DNA of 64,000 bases from Hortaea werneckii (taxonomy: Eukaryota; Ascomycota; Dothideomycetes; Mycosphaerellales; Teratosphaeriaceae). This document shows positions 54,171 through 64,000 of the stretch, in pieces; position 1 is the stretch's first letter; each line of letters opens with the position of its first letter. Below the pieces are notes generated by a model, which searched no databases, was not told where the DNA came from, and worked only from the letters and a program-made list of their open reading frames with translations. Location of the stretch: positions 992,001 to 1,056,000 of the forward strand of contig JBAOKB010000048.1 in NCBI GenBank assembly GCA_037044905.1, read 5' to 3'. A program made the translations under genes and the position numbers.

Positions 54171-56921
54171 TCACCCCCCAACTCCAACCCCCAACCCCCC
54201 TCTCCGTGCCGCCAAAACAGCATTAACACACTTCCCCACGGCCTCCAGATCCCCCAAGATCGTGACATGGCCCCGATCACTACTCACGACACCCCCCGGG
54301 ACCGTCTGGTAACCCTCGGGAACCATAGCCGCGCGGGCCAAAACGACGCCGTCGCCGCTCGCGAACGCCAGTTCGTCGTACGCGTCGGCGTGTTTGATCC
54401 CCTCGCGGCCGGAGACTTTGGCGCCGTAGACGGTCGGGGTGGATTTGCCGAAGATGACGGAGATGGGGGGGTAGGCGTTGTTGGTGGCGTGGGGTGGGTG
54501 GAAGGCGAGCTGTTGTTTGAATTTCTTGACGGTGGCGAGGGTGCGGGTGAGGTAGGCGAGGGCCTGGTCGCGCGGGATGGTGACGGCGGTGCGGACGCCG
54601 GCGGCCGTGTCGGTGGATGGGTCGTGGTTTTTTCCTGATGTGTCGATGTTGTTCTCCGCGAGGGCCTGGTGGCTCGTGGCTTGGTCCGTAGCTTTGGCGT
54701 CTGGTTCGGCGGCGCCGGCGACGGCGGTGGCTTTGGTTGGGTCCGCGGGGTGGGCGGCGTTGCGCCGGATGCTGTTCTTTCGGCCGGGCTTGGGCAGCGC
54801 GTTGGCGACGGAGGAGACGTAGCCCGTGATACCTGCCGGCTTGGGTTGAGCGTAGAGTGGGGGGAGAGGGCGGGCGATGCAGGGGGAAAAGCGATAGTCG
54901 ATCCAGGTTTGCGGGTCGAAGAAGTCCACCCGGTACTCCTCTCTTGTGTTCTTGTCAAAGAAGCATCTGCCGTCTAATGGGAGCAAAGCAAAACTCGTCC
55001 TGATCGTGAAATTGACCTGAGCAGTAAGCACTTTACTACTCAAAAGCACCTCGTCCCCATTCCGCAGCGGTCCGAGAATGTTGACACACGTATTCGGCAC
55101 ACCCGCATAGACGACCCCACTGAACAACTCAGGCCTCTGATTAACCGCATGTCTCGTAATCAACCCGCCAAGCGAATGCGGTATAACCAACGCGCCCCGC
55201 TTCTCCTTCGGCGTCCCAGGCTGATTGCACGGCAGGCTGGCCAGGAACTTGACCAGCTGCTGACTCAAATACGTCGGATGCAGTCGCCAATCGTACCCGA
55301 AATCATGCACACGTAACTTCCCCGTCCGCGCATTCTCACACGTCCGCAGCCGCTTGAACAGGCGCCGGGAGATGTCCACAGGCCCAATATGGCTCAGCAT
55401 CCCCCCCGGGATGATCTTCTCCGTTGCTCGCTCGTCGTCCTCTTCGTCCAGACCCAGCTCGAGATCGACTTTGCGGATATTCAGGCCCACTTTGATCGGG
55501 ACCCAGACTTGTCTATGTGGCGGCTCGGCGGAGCGAAGGATGGATCCTCGATAGCCGCCTAAGATCACCACATCGCCTTCCAGCTGCTCGAGGGCTCTAT
55601 TGAAATTGGGATGCTGCGCCGCGGCTTTCTGCGCGTTTGAGTCGCCCAAGGCGGCTTTGGCAGAGAGAGACGGTGCTCGCGATGCTGACGTGGGTGTCGA
55701 AGCGTCGATCGACCTCTCAGTACCATTGGGCTCACTCTGCTTCCGAACTTGACTCCCGGCACGCTCGCGGAAGAAGTCGGGCTTCAGCGAGATGGAAGGC
55801 AAACTGGGCAGGCGGATATTTGAGTCTTGGAAGCTGTCGCGGATGGCTTTGACGCGGCTATTGACCTGTTCCTGGACATTTTCCCACCGGGTATCGTCAC
55901 CCAGGGAAGAAACCCGGGACAGTGTACGTTGGGTCTGGAGGGAGTTATCGGAAGTCGAACGCCTAAGCTGCGGAGGCCTCGAACGGATCGTCCGAAGCTC
56001 TGCTCTACTTGGCAGATCGCCCAGAACGGCGTCTGCTTCTGATTTCTCTTTCGTCGATGCGCTGGAACGGGCGAGGTCAAGCTTCTTGCTGCTATCGTCC
56101 GAACGATTTCTCGACAGGCTGGGACTTGGGCGGCGTTCAGACCAGCCACTCATGGAGGGCCAGATGGAATTCGATCTCTTCCGTGGTATGTTGCCGGTAT
56201 CTGAAGAGGACGCACTCTCATTGCTTTCGTTCTGACTTTGAAACGGGTTCAGATTTCGCGGGACAGAGGGTAAGCTGGACATGATGGCCTTCTGCCAACT
56301 CCCCAGCATCGAGTCCGGACCGGACGAGGAGCGCTTCCTCCCTGAGAGGAAGCCATCGCGAAGGTAAGACCTCGTGGTCGAAGACCTCGTCTGCTCCGAA
56401 CGCCATGGCGAAGGCGGTCGGTCCTGACTCCCATCCTGCGCTGGCGGAGACACAGACGGCTGAGACGGCCGCCCAGCAGCAGTATCAGCCGACGGGGACT
56501 CAGTAGTGCCATGAGGCAACGACTTCCTCCCCGCCTCCGCCTCCCGCTCCCTAACCGGCTCCTCCGCAATCCCACCCTCGACCTCCTCCAAATTCGCAAC
56601 CGCCGTAGCACCGCCAAAGAACCCGCCCTCGGCCTCAATCGCCGCCTGCTTCTCCGCCGCCGGTGTCCTCGGGGACAGGAGTCGCGTCTGCTCCTGTCCG
56701 ATACTAACGCCTATCGCCCTCCTCGCATCCTCGCGCGGTATCCTCTCCCCGCCGGCATCCCGCAGATCGTCTTCGGAAGAAGTCCCCTGCTCGTTGGAAA
56801 GGAGGTTGTTGAACCCGATGTTGGCTAGGGAGCGCGTCTGCGGCGGCGGTCGAGGATCGGCAGTATGGTGGGATCCGTGGCGACGAGGATCCTCTTCGTC
56901 ATGAGTGGCGGCTCCGACCAT
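54171..56921 (-). CDS. LCAT/lipase-like alpha/beta-hydrolase
   Basis: Single exon, 916 aa, from the ATG at 56921. Residues 1-440 are disordered and rich in Ser/Arg/Pro. The hydrolase part starts near EGDVVILGGYRGSIL, with oxyanion-type GGYRGS. It continues with KLRVHDFGYDWRLHP, the nucleophile elbow ALVIPHSLGGLITRH (Ser in P-H-S-L-G), and ELFSGVVYAGVPNTCVNILGP. The acid and His of the triad should be in the later part (DDLA-type and GHVTIL regions); GHVTILGD near the end is the likely His. A loop of about 75 residues rich in Ala/Pro/Lys (RKNSIRRNAAHPADP) is inserted. It resembles LCAT/PDAT-type or Group XV lipases. Substrate and location are unknown, and no signal peptide is seen. Confidence 0.83.
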   Translation of the reverse strand: MVGAATHDEEDPRRHGSHHTADPRPPPQTRSLANIGFNNLLSNEQGTSSEDDLRDAGGERIPREDARRAIGVSIGQEQTRLLSPRTPAAEKQAAIEAEGGFFGGATAVANLEEVEGGIAEEPVREREAEAGRKSLPHGTTESPSADTAAGRPSQPSVSPPAQDGSQDRPPSPWRSEQTRSSTTRSYLRDGFLSGRKRSSSGPDSMLGSWQKAIMSSLPSVPRNLNPFQSQNESNESASSSDTGNIPRKRSNSIWPSMSGWSERRPSPSLSRNRSDDSSKKLDLARSSASTKEKSEADAVLGDLPSRAELRTIRSRPPQLRRSTSDNSLQTQRTLSRVSSLGDDTRWENVQEQVNSRVKAIRDSFQDSNIRLPSLPSISLKPDFFRERAGSQVRKQSEPNGTERSIDASTPTSASRAPSLSAKAALGDSNAQKAAAQHPNFNRALEQLEGDVVILGGYRGSILRSAEPPHRQVWVPIKVGLNIRKVDLELGLDEEDDERATEKIIPGGMLSHIGPVDISRRLFKRLRTCENARTGKLRVHDFGYDWRLHPTYLSQQLVKFLASLPCNQPGTPKEKRGALVIPHSLGGLITRHAVNQRPELFSGVVYAGVPNTCVNILGPLRNGDEVLLSSKVLTAQVNFTIRTSFALLPLDGRCFFDKNTREEYRVDFFDPQTWIDYRFSPCIARPLPPLYAQPKPAGITGYVSSVANALPKPGRKNSIRRNAAHPADPTKATAVAGAAEPDAKATDQATSHQALAENNIDTSGKNHDPSTDTAAGVRTAVTIPRDQALAYLTRTLATVKKFKQQLAFHPPHATNNAYPPISVIFGKSTPTVYGAKVSGREGIKHADAYDELAFASGDGVVLARAAMVPEGYQTVPGGVVSSDRGHVTILGDLEAVGKCVNAVLAARRGGLGVGVGG

Positions 56922-57525
56922 CACGGGCCATGTACACGATTAGGTGGGGTGGGGATGCGTAATTGTCCAAAGGCGAGGGAGGGAGGGAGGCCGGGGGTGG
57001 GGGGTTTCGGATGGTTAAAGATCGACGGTCAGGATCTAGCGATATAGGTGATGTTTGTCGTTCAATCAATCTAAAGTCTCGAGAGGTTTCAGGAACAGAT
57101 AGAAGGATAAAGGGATGCAGGGCCAGAGTGAAATCAAGTCGTGTATGGCAGGGGCGAAAAAGTGTCAGGATACTTGCCCAAGTAGGAGTGCAAACAACGG
57201 GCCATGGCTAAGTTAGTAGTGTACGTTAAACGGATATATAAACGAACTACTAGCACCGCCTTGCAGGATGGAGTAGTAATCAATCCAACAGGAAGCCGGT
57301 AAGGCTACGGAGGGCAGCGCAAAAGGACAAAAGGACAGCCCGCGTTTCCCGTAGAGTGCCGGGTGAGAGTAGTAGTGGCTCGTAGAAGTGGATTGCCGGC
57401 CTATCGTCACATTCGCAACAGCTCGGATGGGCTCGAACAGGCTTCACAGCCTCAAAGATCTGCGGGATATCAGGCTTTGGCGGGCCGTTTGGGATTAAAA
57501 GGGCGGGGACTGACATCATGCTTCC

Positions 57526-57556
57526 CGGAGCCGGCATGCTTTCTATGCCGGCTCCG
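57526..57556. other. perfect 12-bp GC-rich inverted repeat (hairpin)
   Basis: Left arm CGGAGCCGGCAT (57526-57537), 7-nt loop, right arm ATGCCGGCTCCG (57545-57556), no mismatches. It lies 485 nt downstream of the PBS2 stop and about 605 nt upstream of the lipase-like ATG. It could act in a PBS2 3' UTR, in a lipase-gene leader, or as an operator-like DNA site. Confidence 0.7.
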
Positions 57557-57595
57557 AAATTAAATACGAAAAAAGGACAGGAAAGTATAAAAGGG

Positions 57596-57613
57596 AAAAA
57601 AAAAAAAAAAAAA
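57596..57613. repeat. poly(A) tract, 18 nt
   Basis: A18 followed by a GGAAA repeat, about 40 bp from the hairpin. Sequence only. Confidence 0.7.
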
Positions 57614-58041
57614 GGAAAGGAAAGGAAAAAGTAGAGAAAAGAAAAGGCCACAACGAGGTACGAGAAACGCTTAGCTCTAGCTCCGGCCCCAGGTTTGCTT
57701 CCCTTTCCCTTTGGCAATCATTAAGTTACCATTACCTACCATGTGCTATGCAGGTATGTAGGTATATTTGAGGTGTCTCACGAGATCTGTCCAACCAAGT
57801 GTCCCAGAAAACGCCCCCAGCAAGACAAGAAGTCGAGAACAAAAAGGTGAAAGGTTTGCCCCTTTTGGAAATGTATATACCATTCGTTGGATGGTCTATT
57901 CCTTGCCGTACATACATACACACATGACCCCTTCCCCATCGTCCCTTGCCCTCTCCATCTCTCTCCGAGTTACAAAAAGAGAAGAAAGAGAAAAAGAAGA
58001 AAAAAAAAAGGTCTCGGAAAAAAGGGGAAACTCAGTCCCCA

Positions 58042-60357
58042 TTAAGCATCAACAGCCACAGGTTTCACCCCCTCTCCATCCTTCTTCCCGCCCATACTCC
58101 CAAACCCCTCACTACTATCCAACGGGGCGGCATGCCCCGCAGGTTTCTGCGACTCGCCGAGCACGCCCCTGCGCTTGCGATCCAACATCTCGATAACCCA
58201 CTCGCCGACCTCGCGGTCGACAAAGCCGCCTTCGTCCTCGAGCTCCGGGTTCAGGATGCCGAGGTTCTGGTCCAGGTCGCCGCCGGCCTCGGCGGCCTCT
58301 TCGTCTTCTTCGGCGATGGTGGAGGGTTTGACGAGCGGGGCTAGCCAGGCGTGTTGGAGGAGCATCGGGTAGGTGGGGCGGAGTTTGGGGATCTTGTTTA
58401 GGCAGCCGGCGACGAAGTTGCGGGCCGCTTCGCTGTAGCGTTCGGCGGGGAGGTCGGGGGGTTCGCCGTCGACGATGGCCTGTTTTGGGGAGATGCGGTT
58501 AGCGGGATGTTCTATTGAGCTGCTTGCGAATCGTTGTGTACGATTGGGGTTTGGTCTTTGGACTTGTCTGCTTCCGTCCTTCCTTGCAGAGCGAGCCCGT
58601 TGAGTTTGTTGTTTTGTCTAATTTCACAGCACAAGGCTGAAGTGCCTTCCGTTGGGCAGCAAGGGCATGGACACAGAGGCGTCGTTGTAGAAAAACGAAA
58701 CAATAAGAGAACTTACACTCAGCTGAGAGAAGATATTGTCATAAGTCTCCGGCGGGTAAGGATACCGGCCGAGTGCACACTCAATAATGGTAAGGCCCAG
58801 ACTCCAGATATCGCTCTGCACGGAATACGTGCCTCCAGCATCCGCGCCCGCCGAAGCCATGCCGCCGCTGGAGATCCGCTCAGGCGCCATGTACGACTGA
58901 CAGCCGATATTCGTCTTGGCGATGGACGCGACCAGGTTCCCTGAGACGCCAAAGTCGCAGATCTTGACCTGGCCCTTGGTGTTGACGAGGATGTTGGTGG
59001 GTTTGACGTCGCGGTGGATGATATTGTGTTCTTCCTTGAGACTTTTCAGGCCCATGGTTGTGGCGAAGGTGACCTTGCGGAGGACGTTTTCCGGCACGCC
59101 GTCGCCGTAGAGTTTGTCCATGGAGCCGCCGTCCATGAACTCCATGCAGATGTAGACGGCGCCTTCCTGGAAAAAGGCGCCGTAGAAGTCGACGATGTAC
59201 GGGGAAACGCAGCGGTGGAGGATGTCGAGTTCCATGATAATGGATTGGAATTTGGCGTCGTCGAGCTCGAGGCGCATTTCCTTCATGGCCATGACGACGC
59301 CTGTGGTTCCTTTGCCACTGGCGGAGACATTGCCGATCAACGGCCCATCTTTGCTTTCTTCTGCTTCTTTCAGTTCGCCAGGTCGCGGTTTGTTGCCTGC
59401 CAGACCGGCACCTGCCTTCCGGAACCGCGGCCGTGAATGGCGGACCTTAAATACTGTTCCGTAATTGCCTTTGCCCAGCTCGTCCAGAGTATCGGTCTCG
59501 TCCAGACTTATCCGGAAGCTCTTGCCACTGGTGAACTCGATTCCTTGCCCTGTCACTGTGGCTTTACCCTTGAAGTTGATGGCCCCATTCTTGGTATCAA
59601 TGAATTCGGCATACTTTTCCATCTGACTCTGCTCTTTGGGAGGTTCCCGCACCGCCGGGGCATCCCCGTTTGCTCCCGCACCTCCGCCAATATCAGACAA
59701 CTTTCCGGGTGGGCCTCTTCTTCTGCCAGCCGGTGCACCAGGCGCTGCAGGATTGGGAGATGGTGGAGCAGGTGATGAACCAGGTAAGCCCCCGGGTAGT
59801 TTCATCCCTCGCTTTTCCGCTAGACTGGGCCCCTTAGAGCCGGGAATAGCGGGTGAAGAAGCAGAGTTGGGGAAGGAAGGTCGGTTCAATTGCGGTGGAA
59901 GTTTGAAGCCAGCAGGGAAGCCGCCAGCGGCGCTCTTGCCTTCTGGGGAGAGCGGAGCAGCTCCTGCCCCTCCGTTACCACCACTGCCACCTGCTCCTCC
60001 GCCATTGTTCCCTGCTGGACCGCCTGCTCGTGGAGGACCGCCGGCCGGAGTGCTTTGTCTGCTGAGAGAGAAATTCTTCATGCGCTCTGCCAGCTCGGGA
60101 TTCATGCCTCCTCTTGCGGCTGCAGGAGTTGGCCGGGGACCTGGACCCCCAGGAGGTCTTCGAGCAGCATTTACATTGCCAAGCGGTTGTGAAGAGGTGG
60201 TCATGTTCTGAGTCGTTGCGGAGCGGAAGCCGGTGGGCGATACGGCTGGTCGGGCTGTCGGAGCGCCATCGTTGAGAGGTGAGGTGGATGGCTCATCGGG
60301 GCTTGTCGGAGGAGATGGGGAGTCAAGGGGGGATTGTTGTTCGTCCGGAGAGGCCAT
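58042..60357 (-). CDS. PBS2: MAP kinase kinase Pbs2 (HOG pathway)
   Basis: Two exons, 58717-60357 and 58042-58479, giving 692 aa. The 237-nt intron has a GTAAGT donor and CTAAC branch and falls after DNIFSQLS. The first roughly 290 residues are disordered (Pro/Gly/Ser). Kinase motifs: ELGKGNYGTVFKV (about 296), MAMKEM Lys (about 356), IHRDVKPTN (about 447), DFGVSGNLVASIAKTNIGCQSYMAPE with the MAPKK phospho-sites Ser and Thr in S-x-x-x-T, and SDIWSLGLTIIECALGRYPYPP. The roughly 40-residue insert before the Lys (RKAGAGLAGNKPRPGELK) is typical of filamentous Pbs2. The activation loop matches Pbs2, not Mkk1 or Ste7. Role: activation of Hog1 under osmotic and other stress. Confidence 0.95.
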
Positions 60358-61912
60358 GGTGGCGATGTGTAGAGAATGTAGCGGCCGCAGCCGGGTGGAG
60401 GAGGGGCGTTGGTAGCGCTATCCAGGGTGGGAGTCGGTTGGCAGACACCAGGATCAGCAAGGAACTGTGTCGTCGCGGGTTGATTGGCGTGTGGTCGGAA
60501 GGGCTACCTAGGTAGTCTCTCGAACTTTTTGTTCCTGTGCACCCGGGTGCGTGGGCGATGGAGGGGCAACAGGTGAGTGGTGGTGCAATCGGAGATGGTA
60601 GATGTGGCGCAGCAAAGTGGGCTGTCCGGCTGATGGGCGGGCGGTGGCTCGCAGTTTCCGGCAGCACTGCCCAATAACTCTTCAACTGGTTTTGAAGAGC
60701 GGGGCCTAGAGGCTGTCTTATATTGATTTTGTTTGGGGTTTCCACTTGTTGCAGCAAGGTGGAGTGGCAAACTACTGATATTCGTGCCTGTGGCTAGTAT
60801 TTAGCAGGCCCGACCAGACGTCTCTCAAGCCGAAGTCTATCAAAGTCTAGGTTCTTGATGCTTGCTAGCGGAGCGGGAACGGACGGGGCACTGGTGGGAA
60901 GAGGAAGAAGAGAGTGGAGAGGAGATGCGGTTGGAGAGGAATGATGAATGCAAATAGGAGCATATGTATGTAGGTCGGTCAGGATCACACGGGCGACTGA
61001 GATCATTGATGCCAATGGCTGCTGGTGGACAAGAAAATCGTCGAATATGACGTGGCGGCGATGGTGAAATTCGCGTTCACCACGCCGATCGAACGACGGG
61101 CTGCGAGGATGGAGCAGGATGGCTCCAGCGGGACTGTCTGTGTACAGTACCCGCTGTCATGCCGCATTATTGTCATGGCGTCTGGCAAGAAATCGATACA
61201 CGATTCGTTGTCAGTTGAGTCCCTGTTTTCGGTCACCCATGCTCTCGTGCCGGTTTGTGAGGAGCGTCTGTCGATAGACTGGAAGAAAGGTACTCCAATG
61301 ATACTATGTGCCACTACTTGTGTGACTATCGGGCACTGTACGGTTGGTACGGTTGGTACTGTCGCAGCTCATCACGATCCCCACAAACGACAGTAAACCG
61401 TCGTCAGCGGGGATCAGCAGTTGAGCCACGGATCGACGCCATCGATACGTAACCGCACGTGTAGTGGCTTGATACTCAACGCTGGCGACTGGGCTGTGAC
61501 GGTCGGGGAGACACAGCACCACCACAGCGGTGACAGCCTGGCCCTGCTCTGCAACTTTCTCTCTCTTAGCCGCTGCCAAGGCGCAGCTTCCAAGACTGGA
61601 AGGGTTGTCCAACATCGACCTCCCATCCACGCTCTCCTGTTTCACCCTCCCCATCTTTTCTTCCCTCATCTGCCCACGGAGGAGTTGAGCCTTGCCAAAA
61701 CGCCATGCCGACCGAGTGAAATCCCCTCGGTCCAGCGAATCGCCATTGGCAATCCTGCCCGACCTGAGCCGACCTTACCTGCACCAAAAGCAATCCCCGA
61801 TACTTCCGCCAGCTGAATTCGCGCAGCAGCGCAAACGCGCGGTCGTCATTCCCCGTGAACGCGATTGTATCGCCCCTTCCCACTCCTCCGTCTTCCCGCC
61901 AAACCCGTCAAC
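60358..61912. other. divergent intergenic region, nothing recognised
   Basis: PBS2 and PIN-like promoters. The perfect palindrome CTACCTAGGTAG at 60504-60515 lies about 147 bp upstream of the PBS2 ATG. Frames of 100-130 codons near 61025-61883 look random. Confidence 0.45.
60504..60515. promoter_or_regulatory. 12-bp palindrome containing ACCTAGGT upstream of PBS2
   Basis: CTACCTAGGTAG is its own reverse complement. It shares its core with three other intergenic sites in the window. A binding-site role is inference. Confidence 0.4.
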
Positions 61913-63814
61913 ATGCCGCTCTTCCACTCTCCCGCCTCCTTCCGCCTTCGCGAGCTCGCGACCAACACCCTCCACCTCTACCGTCGGTCCACCGACCAGG
62001 AACCATTGATATCGCCATCCTCCTCCGTAAACACCACCACCACCACCATGAACATGTTAGCCGACACCTCCCTCGAGCTGCTGAAGAAAGGCCAACAGGC
62101 CCATGGCTCACACCCGAGCTTCCTCCACCTCGTCGGCCTGGTCTGCGAAGCCGTACTGGAGGTCGTCTTTGTCGCCTTGCCGGGCTTCATCGTCGCCTAT
62201 ACTGGCATGTTCGACGCCAAGTCCCAGAAGTTCGTGGCCGAGCTGAACACTATGGTCTTCACCCCATGTCTGGTCTTCACTAAGCTGGCCAGTCAGCTCA
62301 ATGCCGATAAGCTCGCCGATCTCGTCGTGATCCCATTCATCTTCGCCGCACAGACCTTAGTCAGCTGGTGTTGCGCTCAAGTCATGGCTCGCGCCTTTGG
62401 CTTCAGCGGATGGAACAAGCGGAGAGAGAAGAACTTCATCCTGGCAATGGGCGTCTTTGGCAACTCCAACAGTCTGCCCATTTCGCTCGTCTTGTCCTTA
62501 AGCAAGACCATCTCGGGCCTGCATTGGGACAAGATTCCAGGCGATAACGACAATGAGGTTGCCGCCAGAGGTATTTTGTACTTGCTCATCTTTCAGCAGC
62601 TCGGACAGTTGCTGCGCTGGACATGGGGCTACAGTGTCCTGCTGAAGCCGGCGAGCGCATATGAGGCGGAAGACCGGGAGCGTGAGAGTGAAGAAGAGAG
62701 ATGGAGGGAGGAAGGCCGATATAGGGATGAGCCGGACGAGCCTCTACCAAACGGAAATGCTGCCAACGGGAAAAAGATATCACCCGACTCTGGTTTCAAC
62801 TCGGGAAATGCGTCAGATGCGCGAAGTTCGGGTTCAGAAGACGAGAGCGGCAGAGACAGAGAAAATGGCGTTCCTGAGATCGTCCCAAGCACAGCAGCCA
62901 ACGGGAACATCATTTCCAACGAACCACGCCACTTGGCAGACCAAGACACACCGACTAGCCCGTCAGCACGACACAGCCTAGGCGACCGCGCGAGAAGTCT
63001 GGGCCACATTACCACCTTCCCCAACTACTCACCCTCCTCCAACAGCAAGCCCAGCGACCAAGAACCCTACACCGGCTGGACAGCACCCTTCCTTCACGCC
63101 CGAGACGCGCTCGCCCACCACCTCCGTCTCCTGGGCCATAGAATATCTACTACGGGCCACTACCTCTTCGTCAAGCTTCCCCTCCCACTCCGTCGCGTCC
63201 TCGTCGCCATCACCAACACTCTCACCTCCATCTTCCGCGGCATCTGGCGCCAAATGAACCCACCCCTCTGGGCCATGCTGATTGCCCTCATCGTTGCCTC
63301 AATCCCCCAACTCCAACACCTCTTCTTCACGCCCGGCACTCTGGTCAACAACTCCCTCACCCGCGCCGTCTCGCAATCCGGCGGCGTCGCCGTGCCCCTG
63401 ATCCTCGTCGTCCTCGGCGCCAACCTCGCCCGCTCCACCCTCCCCCAGGACCAACTCGCCTCCACCGCCTCCGAGAAATCCGACGAGCGCAAACTCCTCT
63501 ACGCCTCCCTCCTCTCCCGTATGGTCCTCCCCACCATCATCATGGCCCCTCTACTCGCCCTCATGGCCAAGTTCCTGCCCATCAGTATCCTCGACGACCC
63601 CATCTTTATCATCGTCTGTTTCCTCCTCACCGGCGCCCCGAGTGCGTTGCAGTTGGCCCAGATTTGCCAGGTCAATGGCGTCTTTATGGGCACGATGAGT
63701 AATCTGCTCACGGCGAGTTACGTCGTGGCGATCTTGCCGAGCACGTTGGTCCTGGTTATGTTGGGGTTGGAGGTGCTGGAGTGGGCGCAGGGGACGGGAG
63801 TTGGTGGTGGTTGA
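61913..63814 (+). CDS. PIN-like auxin-efflux-type membrane transporter
   Basis: Single exon, 633 aa, from the first ATG in frame (MPLFHSPASFRLREL); another ATG lies further in (MNMLADTS). The membrane-transport (auxin efflux carrier) family layout is clear. An N-terminal bundle has VVFVALPGFIVAYTGMF, NTMVFTPCLVFTKLAS and LAMGVFGNSNSLPISLV. A long hydrophilic loop (about 250-425) rich in Ser/Asn/Asp follows. The C-terminal bundle has WAMLIALIVASIPQL, VAVPLILVVLGANLARS, MVLPTIIMAPLLAL, and PSALQLAQICQVNGVFMGTM. Fungal relatives include yeast Ecm3 and Ynl095c, ER-localised PIN-like proteins of unclear substrate. The 5' end has a Ser/Thr-rich stretch before the first helix. Confidence 0.92.
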   Translation: MPLFHSPASFRLRELATNTLHLYRRSTDQEPLISPSSSVNTTTTTMNMLADTSLELLKKGQQAHGSHPSFLHLVGLVCEAVLEVVFVALPGFIVAYTGMFDAKSQKFVAELNTMVFTPCLVFTKLASQLNADKLADLVVIPFIFAAQTLVSWCCAQVMARAFGFSGWNKRREKNFILAMGVFGNSNSLPISLVLSLSKTISGLHWDKIPGDNDNEVAARGILYLLIFQQLGQLLRWTWGYSVLLKPASAYEAEDRERESEEERWREEGRYRDEPDEPLPNGNAANGKKISPDSGFNSGNASDARSSGSEDESGRDRENGVPEIVPSTAANGNIISNEPRHLADQDTPTSPSARHSLGDRARSLGHITTFPNYSPSSNSKPSDQEPYTGWTAPFLHARDALAHHLRLLGHRISTTGHYLFVKLPLPLRRVLVAITNTLTSIFRGIWRQMNPPLWAMLIALIVASIPQLQHLFFTPGTLVNNSLTRAVSQSGGVAVPLILVVLGANLARSTLPQDQLASTASEKSDERKLLYASLLSRMVLPTIIMAPLLALMAKFLPISILDDPIFIIVCFLLTGAPSALQLAQICQVNGVFMGTMSNLLTASYVVAILPSTLVLVMLGLEVLEWAQGTGVGGG

Positions 63815-64000
63815 GAGGTTTCCTTTGATGAAAGAGGGGTTCTTGGAACGATGATGGGTTGGTGGTGTTCGGTCATTCCATGGTGTTCGATTATTTTGAA
63901 GAAAGGGAAGGCGGAGGTCCATGTGTCACACGGACGTTGTGTGACGAAGAATGGGAGATGGAGACGACGCATGTCCACGCTACTTCCCCTCTTTTGTTGA
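63815..64000. other. 3' flank, nothing recognised
   Basis: After the PIN-like stop codon. No conserved frame up to the window edge. Confidence 0.5.

Larger units (their letters stand above)
56922..58041. other. intergenic region with hairpin and poly(A)
   Basis: 5' flank of the lipase-like gene and 3' flank of PBS2. Contains a perfect 12-bp-stem hairpin at 57526-57556 and A18 at 57596-57613. No gene recognised. Confidence 0.5.

Overview
The window is nuclear DNA of a filamentous ascomycete (Pezizomycotina). A Dothideomycete is my best guess, but that is inference. The evidence is about 20 spaced genes on both strands, short spliceosomal introns of about 45-85 nt with GTAAGT/GTATGG-like donors and CTAAC/CTGAC-like branch sites, and fungus-typical genes: a DIP2/CPS1 adenylate-forming protein, the HOG-pathway MAPKK Pbs2, D-arabinono-lactone oxidase, a fungal rhodopsin-domain receptor and a DUF3455 secreted protein. 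I see no bacterial operons, no CRISPR arrays, no complete transposons, and no tRNA or rRNA that I could recognise by eye.

Left part (1-30 kb): OMP decarboxylase (URA3/pyrG); the kinetochore gene MTW1/MIS12, an acidic/basic nuclear-type protein and the histone-fold gene MHF2/CENP-X; a secreted PhoD-like phosphatase; the Arl3/ARFRP1 GTPase; ribosomal protein eS25; D-arabinono-1,4-lactone oxidase; an HSPA12-type Hsp70; the Rag GTPase GTR2; the Golgi golgin COY1/CASP; a VPS3-like CORVET tether; and a DUF3455 secreted protein. ARL3, GTR2, COY1 and VPS3 all act on endomembranes.

Right part (30-64 kb): a 5.6-kb intronless DIP2/CPS1 gene; APC10/DOC1; a rhodopsin-domain 7TM protein; the proteasome chaperone POC4/PSMG4; a carnosine-N-methyltransferase-type enzyme; an ExoIII/AP-endonuclease-like nuclease; a class-III aminotransferase; an unrecognised 130-aa protein whose first coding exon is only the ATG and whose third intron holds 42 consecutive G; an SRPK-like kinase; an LCAT/lipase-like protein; PBS2; and a PIN-like auxin-efflux-type carrier. 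Several pairs are divergent and share short promoters (MTW1/acidic protein, ARL3/RPS25, COY1/VPS3, POC4/CARNMT).

The most striking structure is not a gene. Between about 5 and 30 kb, seven otherwise well-conserved genes (MHF2, ALO1, HSP70, GTR2, COY1, VPS3, DUF3455) are broken by single-base gains or losses, mostly in short homopolymers, with eight or nine of them in VPS3 alone. The PhoD gene there also has an in-frame TAA at a conserved tyrosine. From 30 kb to the end I found none in twelve genes. Adding or removing one base at each site restores a total length divisible by three for every gene. Either the left part is poorly polished consensus sequence or a block of genes has recently decayed; reads would decide. 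Coordinates and exon limits were derived by hand.
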